Source of the DNA: Elmis aenea
Taxonomy: Eukaryota > Arthropoda > Insecta > Coleoptera > Elmidae
DNA length: 64,000 nucleotides
Direction: 5' to 3'
Assembly: GCA_947652605.1 (NCBI GenBank)
Contig: OX393580.1
Location: forward strand, 19,922,159-19,986,158
Under the pieces are notes generated by a model that saw nothing but the letters and a program-made list of their open reading frames with translations, did no database searches and was not told the DNA's origin. Shown here one piece after another: positions 11,075 through 24,729 of this stretch. How positions within the stretch are numbered: the first letter of the stretch is position 1; every line of letters starts with the position of its first letter. The translations under genes were made by a program, and so were the position numbers.

Positions 11075-14000
11075 AAAACAAAATCTGTTTTTGCAACTTG
11101 CAACTTCATTCTCATTTTTAACACATATCCTTTGTTGCTGTTACTGAACGGTAAATATCTGTTTTCGTGAATAGGTTTTCGAAATTCGGATTTTGCTAAT
11201 AATAAATAAAACTTTTTTTATCAAACTTTTGTACGTTTGTAAATGAACAATAGAGCTTTGTCTGCAAGACTTAGTTCCTGTTCTGGTAAATGAAAAATTG
11301 TACGTGATATGTGGTCGTTTGTTTCGATTACATTTCTCTCTCAACCATCTATTTTCAAGCAAAGAATGACCAAGAATAAGCAGGGCAAGAAAGATATTCA
11401 AATATAAATATATAAAATTTCCATTTAGAAAATGGTTATTCATGATATATTCAGGAGCGGACAGTCAGTTTAAGGATGCATATGTTCATAGAATCCTGCA
11501 AGAGAAACTGCCCTTGCTTACAGAAAAAAGTCCCAACTGACGAGTTGAATTTCCTGCACGTGACAAAATCTCCACAGGGAGTTACAGAGTTTTTGGGCTG
11601 GTATTTGCGACCCAAACCATCATTAATTATTTATGATGCTTAACTATTTTATTATTGAAATGATATTGAAAGAGCAAAACACGATTATTAATTAGACCAT
11701 AAATAACCTGTGGAAGAAGCTTTAAGCAGTTCGGTTTATTTTACAAATCTTTTGAAATTGCCCTAAAAAAATGCAAAGACTATAATCTTTGCTGTTTTCT
11801 CATACTTTATAACAATTTTTAAATCGTAATTTAAATGATTTGAGGGCCAATAATCATTATTTTGGGCCATATTTAATGTGTGTAAGAAGTTGCCAGCCAT
11901 TGCCTTTTGTTTAACGATTTTTCGAGCATTCCTTGAAAACAGTGCAGACTATAATCTTTGCAATTTTGTTATATGGTAATTTGAAAATTGTAAGTTAAAC
12001 TATACATAGTTTGATGTTTATAGCGTTTTACGAAGTTGGGCAACTACCCAAAATTAGACAAATATCGTAAATTAGGCAACTACGAAATTAGACGACTTTC
12101 CTCCTCTACCTCTTTCTGAAAGTATTACCGTTACAAACACATGCGTTTTTAATAATTATCTTATCGAATGCAACTTATTCTTTGTCCTGGTGAAACATAG
12201 ATTTGAAAACCGGATCACATCTCAGTAAATGTTTGAAGTGCATTATGCAAAGTGTACTTTAAAATGTAACATTATACAAATGCTATTTATTTATTTGACA
12301 ATAGGCTCACGTCTGCCGGAGTTGTGGTAATATAATTTGAGAATACTGAACGGCGATCTGTCTCAGCGGCGTTTCTGGGGCTCTGTGGGGTTTTCTGAAG
12401 GGGTCGTCGGGCTCCGCCTATCTTTAGGGTTGGAGGATAAGTCTTGTATTAGCATCTTAGATGTCGCTCAAGTCGTTTGACTTTTGTTTTATATCTTGAA
12501 CACTTCGATTCATCTCTCTTAAGAAGCTTGCGGTAAATTAAATATTACAAGTCAATAGTTTAACTAATTTGTAATTTTTGAGTATTGTGCTGGAGGTTCC
12601 AGGTTGTATTAAAAAAATTTTTCCTCAAAACATCCTTGCTTAATAGTTTTTGTAAAACCATAAATCAAAACTTGATTTAAGAAATTTCATGGTGGAGGTG
12701 CCAGGTCATTTTTAAATAAAAATTATTGTAGGTAAAACTTGCCGTAATTACATATATTTCAACAGATATTGGGAAGATTGTTTAAGATTTCTTCTGTAAA
12801 TTATTACATTAAATATGCATCTAAATTTTCCTGGGATATGTGCTCTGAGAAAAAATTTATTTGCGATATTGTTTAGGGAGAATACTTTGGAAATTAAAAA
12901 ATGATTGATGAGTCACTTTCAGGCAACCGATATCCTGTAATGATATTTTTAGTTTTTTACTTTTTAAATTTGAGCAAGAAAGTATTGCCTTAAACACAAA
13001 CTTTTCTGATATTTAAAAGGTATTTTAAGTAGTGAACAGTTGAGATTGCTCTATCCATATGTCTGTGCGTACACTGGATACATTACAGCATACATTATTC
13101 TTAAGGGCTTTAGAAATCACCCCTTAGAAGTTCAAATATCTTTAAAATTAATAAAGATATAGTTTCGAAATTTTCAGGGCATGTTAAGATAACCTATCTT
13201 AAGATTAATTTATCCATACGTCTGTACGTACTTTGCTCAAATAGACGCTTATAATGATAGCCAGTAACTTGGGAAATCATCCTATAAAAAGTAAAATAAC
13301 TTCAAAATTAATGATGATACGATTAAAATTAATAAGACATATTTTACTGATGCATTTAAACGCGTAGCTACAATTTTAAAATAATCCATCAATATGTCTG
13401 TAGGTATCTTTTACAAATAATCATGTGGAGCAATATTACATTTAGTAATCGAAAAAATCAAGCCTTACAAAGTAAAATAAGTTTAAAATTAATATCCTTT
13501 CATACGTCTTGACGTACCTAAGCAACCTCATCTATTAATACTATCTCTGGTAATTTAAGAGATCACATCCTGTAAATTTAATTAACTTACAAAATAATGA
13601 AAAAAAATATGCTTGTTTTATAAAAAGTTACCTGCGCGTCATTGTTTTTTTTTTACACGCTATGGCACTCCTGTGGGTTACTAAAGATATTGGGAACGAA
13701 GTTAACTATCGGAATGTTACAGAAACGATCATCTAAAGCGGTTACAAATAAAATGCAATATATTAGATCAAGTAGGTACAACTCGAAGATCAATATTCAT
13801 AGCCAAGTTTCAACTAACTTCGAGCAGCAGATTCAATTTTATCCTTTTTGAATATGCAAACCGTTTCACTTTGCTAACTGAGATAACTTTATTATCGAGT
13901 TGAAGATGAATTGTACAGGAATTTTAGTAGAAAAATTATCGTTACATCGTGAACATTTTATAGCGTGCGAGAACTCCGACAATTAGAGGAAAACACGAAA

Positions 14001-14326
14001 TTGTGAAGCGTACACGTATAGTCAAAAGCAACGCCTACTAAAATATTAATCTCGACAGAGATTGTGAGTTATGTAAGTGAGATGTACACATGACTGTGGC
14101 AAGTGGTTCCAACAGAGGCCATAGTCTAAGTGACTTTCAGCACGCGAATGCGTAGATTTGCGGAGGATACTTGTACATTTCGACGAGTGGCAGTTTTTCT
14201 CGTCAAATTTAATTTTGTGGTAAACAAAAATAAGGTCCACTTTGGGTAAATACGTGGGTGGTTTGGAAAGTTCGCAGCCAAGCATGAAAACAATTTTTTT
14301 AATAGGTTAAAAGTGACTTTTATTTT
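11075..14326. other. Intergenic DNA with a diverged tandem repeat
   Basis: Four diverged copies of a unit containing CCATACGTCTGTACGTAC start near 13052, 13210, 13384 and 13498. A less AT-rich stretch at 12300-12440 has no supported assignment. The 100-codon minus-strand frame at 11141-11443 has no recognisable text and is not called. Confidence 0.45.
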
Positions 14327-15000
14327 TTACACAATTTCTTCGAAGCACAATGCGTTTATTCCAGCGATGTTCCGTTTGTAGACCGATTCGTCGAGGTCTA
14401 CAAAATAAGCGTCAACAGGAGTTACGACCACTTCATCTGATTTTTGTTGCCTTGCCAAGTGTTTTTTCTAGTTTGGAAACTAATAGTAGCTGGAAGAAAC
14501 TAAATCTGGAGAATACGGTGCAGGGGAAATCAATTCGAAGCTAAGTTTCTCAATTGTGAATGTTGCAGTTCAGAACGATTAAGTAATGAAAGAGTACCTC
14601 TTTTATGGCCAAAATAGTTTTTTTTAAACATTATCTTGTATTAAACGGTTCAAAAAGTTAGCGTAGTATTTCGCAGTTGTAGCTTTGCTCTTTAGAAGAA
14701 AGTCAATAACATTGACAAGCTTGAGGTTCCAAAAACGCTAATGCTATGTCCTTTCCAGCTAAGAATTTTTTTTTGCCTTCCTCGGAGGCGAATAATTTCT
14801 GCGCTTTAACTATTTCAATTGTTCCTTCATCTCTAGTCTGTATTGATGTACCTAGTTTTGATTTTTTGCTCATCAGTTCCTTAAAAAAATAAATCTTTCT
14901 CTGCTTCCTTTTAAATTGTTCATATTTGGTTCGGTTTAGGACTAAGATTAAATAATAGTTGGATTAATAAATCAATGACAGTAGTTCCATTTAAAACACA
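14327..15000 (-). pseudogene. Mariner transposase remnant
   Basis: Read on the minus strand in shifting frames: KEQLK with PPRKAKK-type text, then LLKSKATTAKYYANFLNRL, then PAPYSPDLVSSSYY with stops, KKHLA, and SDEVVVTPVDAYFVDLDESV, ending at about 14327. This is the order and spacing of the C-terminal half of a mariner transposase, including the SPDL box that carries the last catalytic Asp. Several stops and frameshifts make it inactive. Confidence 0.8.
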
Positions 15001-15416
15001 TTTATAAGACGTCGCTGATACAAATTTAGTACCGTACGAAACATTTTTGGTCTGCAAATGTATCGGTAAAATAACAAAAATCCTCGCTCAGAATAGCCGT
15101 AATTCGTCAGGATTTTTCCAAATCATATCTGCTAGCAGGGTTCAGCATTCGCTTTGTGTTCACACACTGTAGGTCCCTGGAGAAATACAATCAACGAATC
15201 GGCGAACGGTCAATCTGCTCGGACGTTGCCAGTTAGAATGCCGGACTCCCTTTATCAACTAATGCCACAAACGCTCATTTTTTACAAGCTTTCCGCAGCG
15301 AAAAACTTATTAATTTTACACAGATGTGCCCTAAAAAGTCGTGGAGCTGTTACACATTTATTGTGTAGCGCGTTATTGAATTAGATCAGATTGTTTCAAC
15401 CCATTAATAAAATACG

Positions 15417-15720
15417 AAGGGCGTTCAAATTTGACCAGGAGTACTTACTACCAATACCAACTTTAAAAGCAAATTAAAAACCTTTTAATGTAAAGATTGG
15501 CTTGAAGCTGCCCTGGACTGGGTAAACAGGCTGCCAAAAAGCTTTATCCAGCAAGGAATCACAAAGTTTTTTGATGAATGACGCAAGTATATCCAGATGT
15601 ACAGTGACTTCATTAAAAAATCATTTAATTTTATTCGTTTATCACAACTGTATGATTTTTTATTTTATTAAACATCAGTTAAGTTTATTCCTCGTACCAC
15701 CTTATTGAAAAATGTGCTTA
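15417..15720 (+). pseudogene. Second mariner remnant, C-terminal end
   Basis: Plus-strand text AALDWVNRLPKSFIQQGITK followed (after a stop) by RKYIQMYSDFIKKSFNF matches the last 50 residues of mariner proteins (consensus: WL..QP..FF..GI.KL..RW.KC....G.Y.EK). It is in the opposite orientation to the mariner piece at 14327-15000, so it is a separate insertion. GAAGGGCGTTCAAATTTG at 15416 may be a relic of a terminal repeat. Confidence 0.55.
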
Positions 15721-17459
15721 TAGTTTCTCGACATCAAACGATTGTTTAGACTTTATACCTTTGTCAATGTTGTGACCTAACCACGTTTTCCAGCAACGTT
15801 ATTCAACGTTAATTGATCTATAAATACGACCATTAAGTACTTTACTACAAGGTAACAGACGTTCATCAAAGTTATCGTCTTCTGTCGATGGATGGATTAT
15901 TTAAACCGACCATTACGAGCTGTAAATGCAAGTCCTACATCGGTTACTGCTTGGTTTAATGTCTTTTCTAAGTCTAGGGATTTGTAAATAAATTATTTTT
16001 ATAACGTTTCGTGTAAGCAGTTGCAATAAAATGTATCGATAATATGAGGGAATGTATTGCTCACCTTCAAATATGTCGCCAATAATTAAAGTTCTTGATT
16101 GGTGACGTTATACGCGTTAAATTCAAGAGCTAAAGAGGTGTAGTTATTAGCTGTTAAGTAAGTTTCATTAGTACCTCATTGATAAAATATTTATGATGAA
16201 AAATATTTGTGAAGAATTTAGTCCTCTGTACTCTAAAAATCTTATTTCCTACATAAATCACAAATTTTGGACTTATTGCTAAACATAATGTAGTTTCATA
16301 CATTCTTAGTCCACTGAAGAAGCTCTTTGGCCCATTTTAAACGCTTTCTTGTTAATTTTCTACCAGAAAAGACTTTGGTTTTGCCTAGAATTTTCATTTG
16401 CTCCTTAAATTAATTGCCCAATGGAGATGTTTACCTAAATCAACTCATTTAAAGGAATTTGTAACCAAGAGTACGCAAGACATGAGAATAAATCGCTATT
16501 GACAATCTTTTTCTCGTGGCTTCTTCCCATTTTTTTATTAATATCTACGGCTTAGAATCTTTCAAAAGTTGTTTTGAACTGTGAAATTGTTAATGAAGAT
16601 TGTTAAGTCCTCATGAAATTGAGAAATTGCTTTTCATCGAATTTCCCTACACCAAAACTCAAAAACTGTAGAAAATACTTAATTCATTAATTTTCCAGCC
16701 ATACAAATTGAGTTTGGTTTTAGTATGAATACAACCATTATTTTTGCAGTTAGGTGATTCCTAACTGTATTATAGTGTAGTAATTTAGTAACAATTATTT
16801 TGTATGTAGAGTTTTAAACTGCCCTGCATCGAATCTATTTAACTTAAATCGCTTTAATGGTTCGCTAATTTGTTCTCAATAAAATAAAAGCAGTTAAACC
16901 CAGTAGACTATCATCTCCTCGCAAAAAATTATTTTTAGAGTCAAAGGCAGCAGTAATAAATATTATGTAGACATTTACAAACAATACTGCCACTAATTCT
17001 TGCATAAAACAAGGCAACCCACCATCTAAGACACTCGTCAAGCGCGTTTGAGTGAAGTAATGATCACAATTACGCCTCACGTGACCTATAATTATCACTC
17101 AACGGTCGCGGCGTTATAGCTCTCGAGGGGCCCACTCGGTAGGGCTCAGTCTACCCAGGAGGGCCCTGCACGCGAATTTCCGTGCGCCAACCAAACTTGT
17201 AGTTGCCGGTTACATTTACGTCGAAACCGATACTTTCATTCGGTCAGTAAAAGGATTAACAACATATTTTATGGAGTTTGAAAAACAACCGAACGTCTCT
17301 TTATAAACAACTGAAATAGAAATAGATAAAACAATAAACAAAAGAAATAACTTCAGAGAAGGCGAATACTTAAAAACGAACAATTCTGAGCAAAGAAAAA
17401 TAAGCAATATAAATGACAAATTTAAAAAAAATTGCAAGGGTATTTTGTTTTACAGTATG
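15721..17459. other. Intergenic DNA with a GC-rich hairpin island
   Basis: Mostly AT-rich, no gene. At 17100-17230 a short GC-rich island can fold: GGGGCCC and GGTAG at 17126-17142 face CTACC and GGGCCCT at 17151-17167, and a second hairpin, GCACG/CGTGC, follows at 17168-17186. No tRNA pattern fits. The 73-codon minus-strand frame at 17216-17437 is not supported as a gene. Confidence 0.45.
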
Positions 17460-17639
17460 CGCCAGAACAAAGGATATTACAACATTTTCAACAACCTAAA
17501 ATAGAAATAAGCCAATTTTCTGTATTTTTTAGGCATAAATCATGGTCAATGTGTTTGTCGTTTCGTTCCAGGCAGCACTATTAAGATTGTCAAACATGTT
17601 TGTAAATTCTTCTGATGTCCGTTACAAGTTCATGTAGTT

Positions 17640-18918
17640 CAGGAATAAGCAACCTTTTTTTTTATAACGGGTTAACTACAAATTTAAAAATTTTGTGCGG
17701 GCCGCAAATAAACCGCATTAAAATATATCTATACAGGGTGATTGATTGAGACCGGAATTAAAAAATATATGAAGAATGAAAAAGGGTATGGATCTGAAAT
17801 GTTGGTTATGACCATAATGGCATTTGATCTGTTTTTAGAAAATATTTTCAATACGGCTACACTTCCGGAAATACCGGAAGTTGATGTCTACTTTCTTATT
17901 TCAAATACAATGGTCTATTTTTAATTGCATTTTTAGATTCAAAACCTAAGTGCAGTAATTTTTTAGATTTTTGAACTTTTTTGAAAATTTTTGATTTTCA
18001 TCGTAATGCTTAATATTATCTAACGCCGTCATTTTTGAAGAAAAAACGCTTAAATTTAGACCGTGCCTAGAAGAAACCTTGTAGTACATCCTGGAATTTT
18101 TGCAATCGATGCGTTACTTACAGGGTGTCAAAAATTTAATTTTCTTTTAACACAACTTCAGACCACTAAAACTCGTTTTTTTTCAAATACAATGCCCAAA
18201 CTTCTTTTTCATTTTCTAATGCAAAATTACATTCTGCATCAATCTGTATTAGCGTTTCCTATACCTATCTGCAACAATTTTTGAGTTATTAAGAATTTTT
18301 GATAAAGTTAAGAGAAATTGCAACATTTTTAAATAGTTAGCCTTGGAATTACAACAAATGCCAACATTAATAACTGTATATCTATCGATTGTAAAAATTC
18401 CAGGATGTACTACAAGGTTTCTTCCAGGCATGGTCTAAATTTGAGCGTTTTTTCTTTAAAAATGTCGGCATTAGATAATATTAAGCATTACGATAAAAAT
18501 AAAAAACTTTTCAAAAAAGTTCAAAAATCTAAAAAATGACTGCACTTAATAGGGAATGCTAGTAAAAGTCCCTCTTAAAATAACGTTTGGAATCTAAAAA
18601 TGCAATAAAAAATAGACCATTGTATTTGAAATAAGAAAGTAGACGTCAACTTCCGGTATTTCCGGAAGTGTCGCCCTATTAAACATATTTTCAATAAACA
18701 GATCAGATGTCATTATGGTCATAACCAAAATTTCTGATCCATACCCTTTTTCATTCTTCATATATTTTTAAGTACCGGTCTCAATCAATCACCCTGTATA
18801 TTTTAATGGCCTTTTTTCTAATTTATCACAGAAATATATATTTAAAAAGTCAAAAAGTAAAGCTTTGACGGGCCGCATGAAAAAAAAAGCCGGGCCGCAT
18901 GCGGGTTGCTCATCCCTG
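17640..18918. mobile_element. hAT element inserted in the Tc1-like transposase
   Basis: Terminal repeats are CAGGAATAAGCAACC (17640) and, inverted, CAGGGATGAGCAACC (ending 18918), followed by GCGGGCCGC-type subterminal boxes on both sides, typical of hAT. Flanking sequence in minus sense, AACTACAAT on one side and AACTACAT on the other, is a decayed 8-bp duplication. Most of the interior is the foldback element 17734-18796. Confidence 0.85.
17734..18796. mobile_element. Foldback element inserted in the hAT
   Basis: Flanked by TA on both sides; ends CAGGGTGATTGATTGAGACC and its inverse. The arms of about 500 bp are near-perfect inverted copies, including the pair ACTTCCGGAAATACCGGAAG near 17868 and its mirror near 18650. 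No coding capacity; the short frames inside are mirror images of each other. Confidence 0.92.
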
Positions 18919-19680
18919 ATTGTAGTTGATCATCAATGGTTGCCGATGGGATCTCTCGGAAAACGAATTGTTTTAGCATACCCCAAATGTAAGCCTCAAA
19001 GGGTGTGAGATCAGGTGAACGAGCCGGATATGGAAAGTCCGTACGACGGGAGATTACGCGGTCATCAAAATTCTCATGAAGCAGATCAAGGGATCCTATC
19101 GTTGTGGCATGTAGTCTCATCCTGTTAAAACCACTGGGTACCGAGTCGAAGGTTTCTGTCGCGGCAGAATATTCTGAGATCACTTAGGAATGGTAATAGG
19201 AATCATTTTTCTATATCGCACCTGATTCACAGTAGCAGCATTTCGATTTTCGTCTTCGACAAAATGAGGATCCAGTATGTCGTCAGCAGATATTGCACAC
19301 CAAATTGTTTCACTAAGATGACGTCTGGCCGTTTAAAGCCAAAAAATCGACGTCTGTTGATTGATAAATCCAGTCAGATGGATGTGGCATTCGTCAGAAA
19401 ACCATACATTCGAATGGAACATTGGATCATCGTAAACCATTGCTAACAATGAAGCACAATACACAACTCCCGCCTGCTTGTCTGCATTATTCAAATTTTG
19501 TCTAATCCATATTTTACAGGCTAAACCCCCAATTTCTTAAACATTTTTCGGGTAGACGTTTCACTAAAATTCATCTTCATAGCCGTTCGCCGGAGACTTC
19601 TCTTTGGAGATTTTACACCTGCTCGAAGAGCCTTGCTTAATTCGCACTAGTTGTTACGGTAACTGGACAACCAGTGCAGC

Positions 19681-22600
19681 CTTTGCGTTGTGTTAGCACA
19701 CTTTCTGTGCGACTCTTAACATATCCTTGTTACTTGGTGGTGGCTTCTGAAAATGTTCTCTTAATTGACAGGCAACCACTAGTTTGTCCATTCGACCACC
19801 CAGTTCCACATGAACGAAAATAATGACCAAGAATAAAATAAAATCTTGCGTTGTTAGCGCTATTTCGCATCTTTTTGACATTACATTCGAATAAACATAT
19901 TGTTGCCACCTGATTTTGTATTTTAAAGGCTTCCAAATTTCAGTGTCTGTCTTTTGTTCTGATGTATACCGTTGTTGAATTTGTGTGATCTCTAGAACTT
20001 CTGAATGGTTTTTGAAAAAGGTGATTACTTAGACTGCTAGGACTAACCAATAATGTTTTTATCATGAAATTTTTAAGTTTAAAAGAAGTACCTACAGTAA
20101 AACGAGGGGAGGTTCATCAAAAAATTTATATCGTTTAGGATTACATAATTTTTGCTATGAATAATTTTTATTATTTTTATGCTTTTTTTGTTGTTGAAAA
20201 TGAGCAAATACTTTGTAATTGCTCATCTTGTGCTGCATTGTTTTGCGCAAAAAAAATTTCATAAAATTATTAAATATGTATCTATTGCAAATGTTTTATT
20301 CTGAATGTCTACAACTATATAAACAATAATTTTAAAAGGCAAAACACATAAGTGGTCAACTCCACACCATTCAGGGCGAAGCTGACCATAAATATTTTTT
20401 TAAATACGGAATCAGTTGAAATATTGATACAGTTTAATGCTATAATTGAAGTAAGGATGAGAACCCATAGTGAACCATTAAAAAAACGAAAAGTTTTAAA
20501 TCGTCATGGTAAGTTTTGTATCTTAAACTTCAGAATTGGTTAACTTCAGCCCATGTTGCGATCATTTGAAGCCAGTGTTTTAAGTAGTTGTACATTTCTG
20601 AGCAGAAGTTCAATTATTGTACATTTAGTACATTTTGATGTTTTAAATAATAATGCAATGTTCCGGCTGTAGTTTAATCCCAAAATTCTTGAAAATCGAT
20701 AAATAAATAAGCAAAATAGCAAAATTTCGTCGTTTTTGGCCACGCTTTATTTGATTCGGTCAGCTGGAAAAAAAGCTTGATTGTGTTAAATACACTAAAC
20801 TTTCTCAATTAAATTTTAAACTTACTTAAGTGCTACGTCTCTTCTGCTGGTTTTAGTTGAGCCAGGTAAATCTAGACGTTAAATTATAATACGAGAAAGC
20901 TGGTAAGTTCTCCTACAATTTACAATCCCAGGTCGATATTGAATAAATAATTTGACGCGGAGAGTAAAGGGCGAACACCCCCGGCGAATCCTAAATGTAG
21001 TTAGTGTTCTCACCTTGTTCGCAACAATTTGAAACGGAGTCTGATTCGATTAAGAGCTTCCTTGTCTCTAGTTTCATTGAACGTTGGGACGAAATTAATG
21101 GCACAAGGAAAACATCGTACTAAAGATGTATAAGTTCGGTAAACAAACGCGAAAAAGTTTGGCGAATAAAATTAGTTTGATACTCATTTTACAAAGGAAT
21201 TAAGAACGTCTTTATTTTTAACTTATTAATATTTGTTATTAGCGGATAATTTTTTCCTTGATGATTTTTGCTGATACCAAAATAATCAGTTTTGAATAAA
21301 ACAAGCCCACTCCAGTGATAACATTTTTTATTTTATTCGTGACAAGAATTTTAAAAGTGTGTGAAACATGCACATATTAAGCATATTTACAAAGGAATTT
21401 CATAAATAATAATGCATACGATTTATGCTATTACAAATTACAAGTATGATACAGTAACACTTACCAAGTAATTGTGATATTCCCTAACTTGTACTAAAGT
21501 TTTAGTTACATTAATATAACAATCATATTTACATTTATTTAAAGAAATATCATAAATTAACAAGTCAAGTTTTACAAAATAAATAGTTTAGGCAAGAAAA
21601 TGGAATATTTAGCGAGTTTGTTCATAAAAATTGGAATAACATAATCAGGTAATGCTTACCAGACAATTATAGCTTTAAAAAAAGCAATATAAATTATATT
21701 TTCTGTTGTAGCACGATATGGTAACATATTTAAGAGTTAAAAATTAATCTCAGATCTTATGGTAACTATATATTACTTTAATTTATAAAAACTGAAGATA
21801 AAATAGAACATAACTTAGGGAAGAAGGGACATAATATGAAAAAAATTGTAGTAATTTCTTATTTGTTTTATTTTGAAAGTTGAAAGTAATCTAATAATAC
21901 ACAAATTAGAACTTATTGATCATTGTTGACCCAATATAGAAATACTTAAACAAAACAAGGACCCACGTTTATACACCAAGTATATTTGTAAGTAACAAAA
22001 CAGAGCCAATTTTGTAAAAGTTATACTTACAATAGTAAAAATGACTAACCACAGTAGCTGATGTTCAAAATTATTAAAATTTATCAGTAAACTGTAAAAT
22101 AAGTTTATTATTTTTAGCACAATATGTGTTTATGCTTAGCCAATCAATAATAAGCTTATTAAATAGTTTTTTTTATGGCATAACTATTGGAGTTAAAACG
22201 AAAAACTGACCAACCACAATTGCTGATGTCCAAAACGTTAATGGTAACCAAATCAATATTGTATTTATTTAATGATTTCTACGTCATTTTACAGCAATAA
22301 AACGCCTTATACACAGAGCTTATATCAAAGATAGCTCCTCTCGCTGCAGGATTATTACTAAAATCACACGTTCCACAGAATACAACCTGACAGTTCTGAG
22401 CTTTTGAAGCATTCGGGGGGGTTGAAAGTTGGGCAGGGGGTGTAGACACAGAGTGCTGAAACATGAAACCAGCTTTCTGAATGTCGAGACCTCCCTGTAC
22501 CCAGCTTTGGGAATATGAAGTTACATGTCGCTGCGTCAACGTTAACAAAGTTTTAATTCTTTTATTAATAATAGTAAGCGTATGGTGATTTTTAATTGTT

Positions 22601-22789
22601 TTCGGCGATAAACAATTGACACTGCACAGAAAATCCTTATATATATGTATTAATAAGTTAGTAGATACAGTAAATGAGGTTCTTTAATTAAATTTTGAGT
22701 TAAATTAAAAGCCTTTTTGTATTTTCGTTAATGAACTTTAAAGTAGCCTGAAAGAGCCATCTTGTTTCCAAAACTCAACAGCGAGTAAG
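19681..22789. other. Intergenic DNA downstream of sens
   Basis: No gene. 20940-21130 is a unique, less AT-rich island. 21340-21780 contains a diverged tandem unit around CATATTTACA...TTTCATAAAT, and 22033/22199 are a pair of direct repeats (GACTAACCACAGTAGCTGAT and GACCAACCACAATTGCTGAT). Confidence 0.4.
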
Positions 22790-23135
22790 CAAGAGCTGTG
22801 TTTCACCATGACAACGCTAGACCGTTGAATCTTTGGTCACTAGGCAAAAGCTGCTTGAGTTTGGCTTGAACATTTCGTGTGACTTTTCGTATTCACCAGA
22901 CCTCGCGCCCTTAGACTACCGCATATTCCGATCTCTATAGAGTGATTTAAAAGGAGAAACAATAGAGACCAACAAAACGCATCTAAACACTTGCTTAAGC
23001 CACTGGATTTTTCAAGAGGGGTGTTATAAAACGTCCTGAAAGATGGGCTAAAGTCATACAAAATTATCTCATTGACATTTTAGCTTTCGTGTAAGAAAAA
23101 CCGTACGAAGTTTTTGATTTATTCAATAAATGCAA
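22790..23135 (+). pseudogene. Third mariner remnant, C-terminal third
   Basis: Plus-strand text in shifting frames: TTTCACCATGACAACGC (the HHDNA box containing the second catalytic Asp), then TKHLN-type text and WIFQEGCYKTS, ERWAKVIQNYLIDI. This is the C-terminal third of a mariner protein with a stop in the former SPDL region. The end of the coding part is near 23090. Confidence 0.6.
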
Positions 23136-24574
23136 CATGAAATATTTGAATCAATCAAGCATTTACAAATAAATGATTTTAAATTATGTTTTGTTTTGTA
23201 CTTTACAATTAACTTTACCTTAGATGCTGTGAATTAGTACAATAAACAATAAAATACAATGTCACGTAGTAGTTTCTGTTTGAGGAAATATAAAGAAACT
23301 TATTTTTTTATATATAACATTTTATCAAATCAAAAGTTCTGGTTTTCCCGTTATGCTGCGGGCGAAATCTTGCATTTCCACGATAGGATTTCAATCCCTA
23401 GTTCCAAGCAACTCTGGTTAAAAATCAAGTCGCTCAATCAAGAAGTCCTATTTTGTATTCCAGTCGTGCAAGGACTTCGTTGTAAATAAAGATATGACCT
23501 GCGCGAGAATTCTCTCGTTTTTCGGTGATATCCCACCAAACGGGAGGATTACTTTAACTTGAGATTTTTAGAGGAAGTATATTTGACGATAAATGCAGAG
23601 TACAAGAAGTTTTATTCTGAAAAAATAACCTGATAATCGATAATTTTTAATGAAGTTTTATATTTGCACTAAACGAAAAAGTGTCCCAGAAAAAGCAACT
23701 TGCCTTCTTATTTTAGGTGCATTAAAAAACTTGGCGTTAAATATGCAGTTCCCTGCGCAGCTATAAGTTGCCTTTACAATAATTCTTTTAGCCAATTTAG
23801 TTCCCAAAAAGCTTTTTTGCGGGTTTCTTAATCATTTACTTTACATCTACAGGATATTTAGAAACAATCGCAATATTGCAGCCCCTGTGTTTTTTTTTTT
23901 TGCTAGAGTAATTAGTGCTTATTTAATGCTGTTTACTGCTTCAAGAATTAAGTTTATAACTGCGGTAGTTTTGAATATTTTTAACAATAGTTATTCGGTG
24001 CCAAAATTTTGGATTAACATTTTAAATTTTGAATTCACATTTCAAATTTTGGATTATATATCTCGGAGCCAACTTCACAGATATCCCTACATAATTTGAC
24101 GTAAAAAATATAAGATTTTATACTATTTTTTAAACTCTGAGCAACAGTTTCTCATAGGTTAATTTTTTACCTCAAACCAATTAAAAAAATTTGTTTTGTG
24201 GTTGTCATTTTACTATTATTTTGAACAATTTGCATTTAAAAACGTAGCAATAAATAATTTTGGTCGTGTAATTTAACATGTCCAACTAAAAAAATTGCAA
24301 AAAAAATATTTTTAATAAAACATACAAAAGTCTACTACAATAAGAGTAGTTTTTAATAAGAAAATAAAAGGGGAATGTGAGAGACTGTATTTTGGGGTGA
24401 CGTACACATTTCGCTTAATTAGTTTTAACGGCAAACCTTTTGGTTTTGACCATCGACAAAAAATGAAGTATTATTAACATTGCACTAGATTTAAAATTGC
24501 ACATTCAACAAATTATAACTAATAATAAAGTACATTGTACACTTATGTTTAGAGTTTTTTTTGATAGCACCATA
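23136..24574. other. AT-rich intergenic DNA immediately 3' of sens
   Basis: No gene is supported. It presumably includes the sens 3' UTR next to 24729. Near 23500-23540 there is a short less AT-rich patch without assignment. Confidence 0.4.
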
Positions 24575-24580
24575 TTTAAT
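24575..24580 (-). terminator. Possible sens polyadenylation signal (ATTAAA)
   Basis: An ATTAAA hexamer in the mRNA sense lies about 150 nt after the TGA that ends the extended frame. In DNA this AT-rich such hexamers are common, so the assignment is weak. Confidence 0.25.
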
Positions 24581-24729
24581 ATGATGACAATTGAAAATCA
24601 CAGTTTACGGTTGTACAAATAGCGTTGTCTAAAGGGTACCTATAAATATCGCTTTTGATAAACCTAACTAGTTTTAAAAAAAACGTGTATTTACACATTG
24701 AAATGTATCTTTCACAGGTCGTAGCCGCA

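Larger units (their letters stand above)
17460..19680 (-). pseudogene. Tc1/mariner-like transposase gene split by a hAT insertion
   Basis: From 19680 down to 18919 the minus strand reads, with stops, a DDE transposase: WFSDECHIHLTGFINQQTS, TIWCAISADDILDPHFVEDE, then DFPYPARSPDLTPFEAYIWG and MLKQFVFREIPSATIDDQL. The text stops at the hAT end at 18918 and resumes at 17639 with the same frame (HELVTDIRRIYKHV). The order fits a Tc1-type catalytic domain. The C-terminal part continues to about 17460 with stops. The element it belonged to is inactive. Confidence 0.75.

Noticed and set aside
11141..11443. 100-codon minus-strand frame
   Set aside because: Moderate length expected by chance in this much DNA; no motifs, splice context or compositional support.
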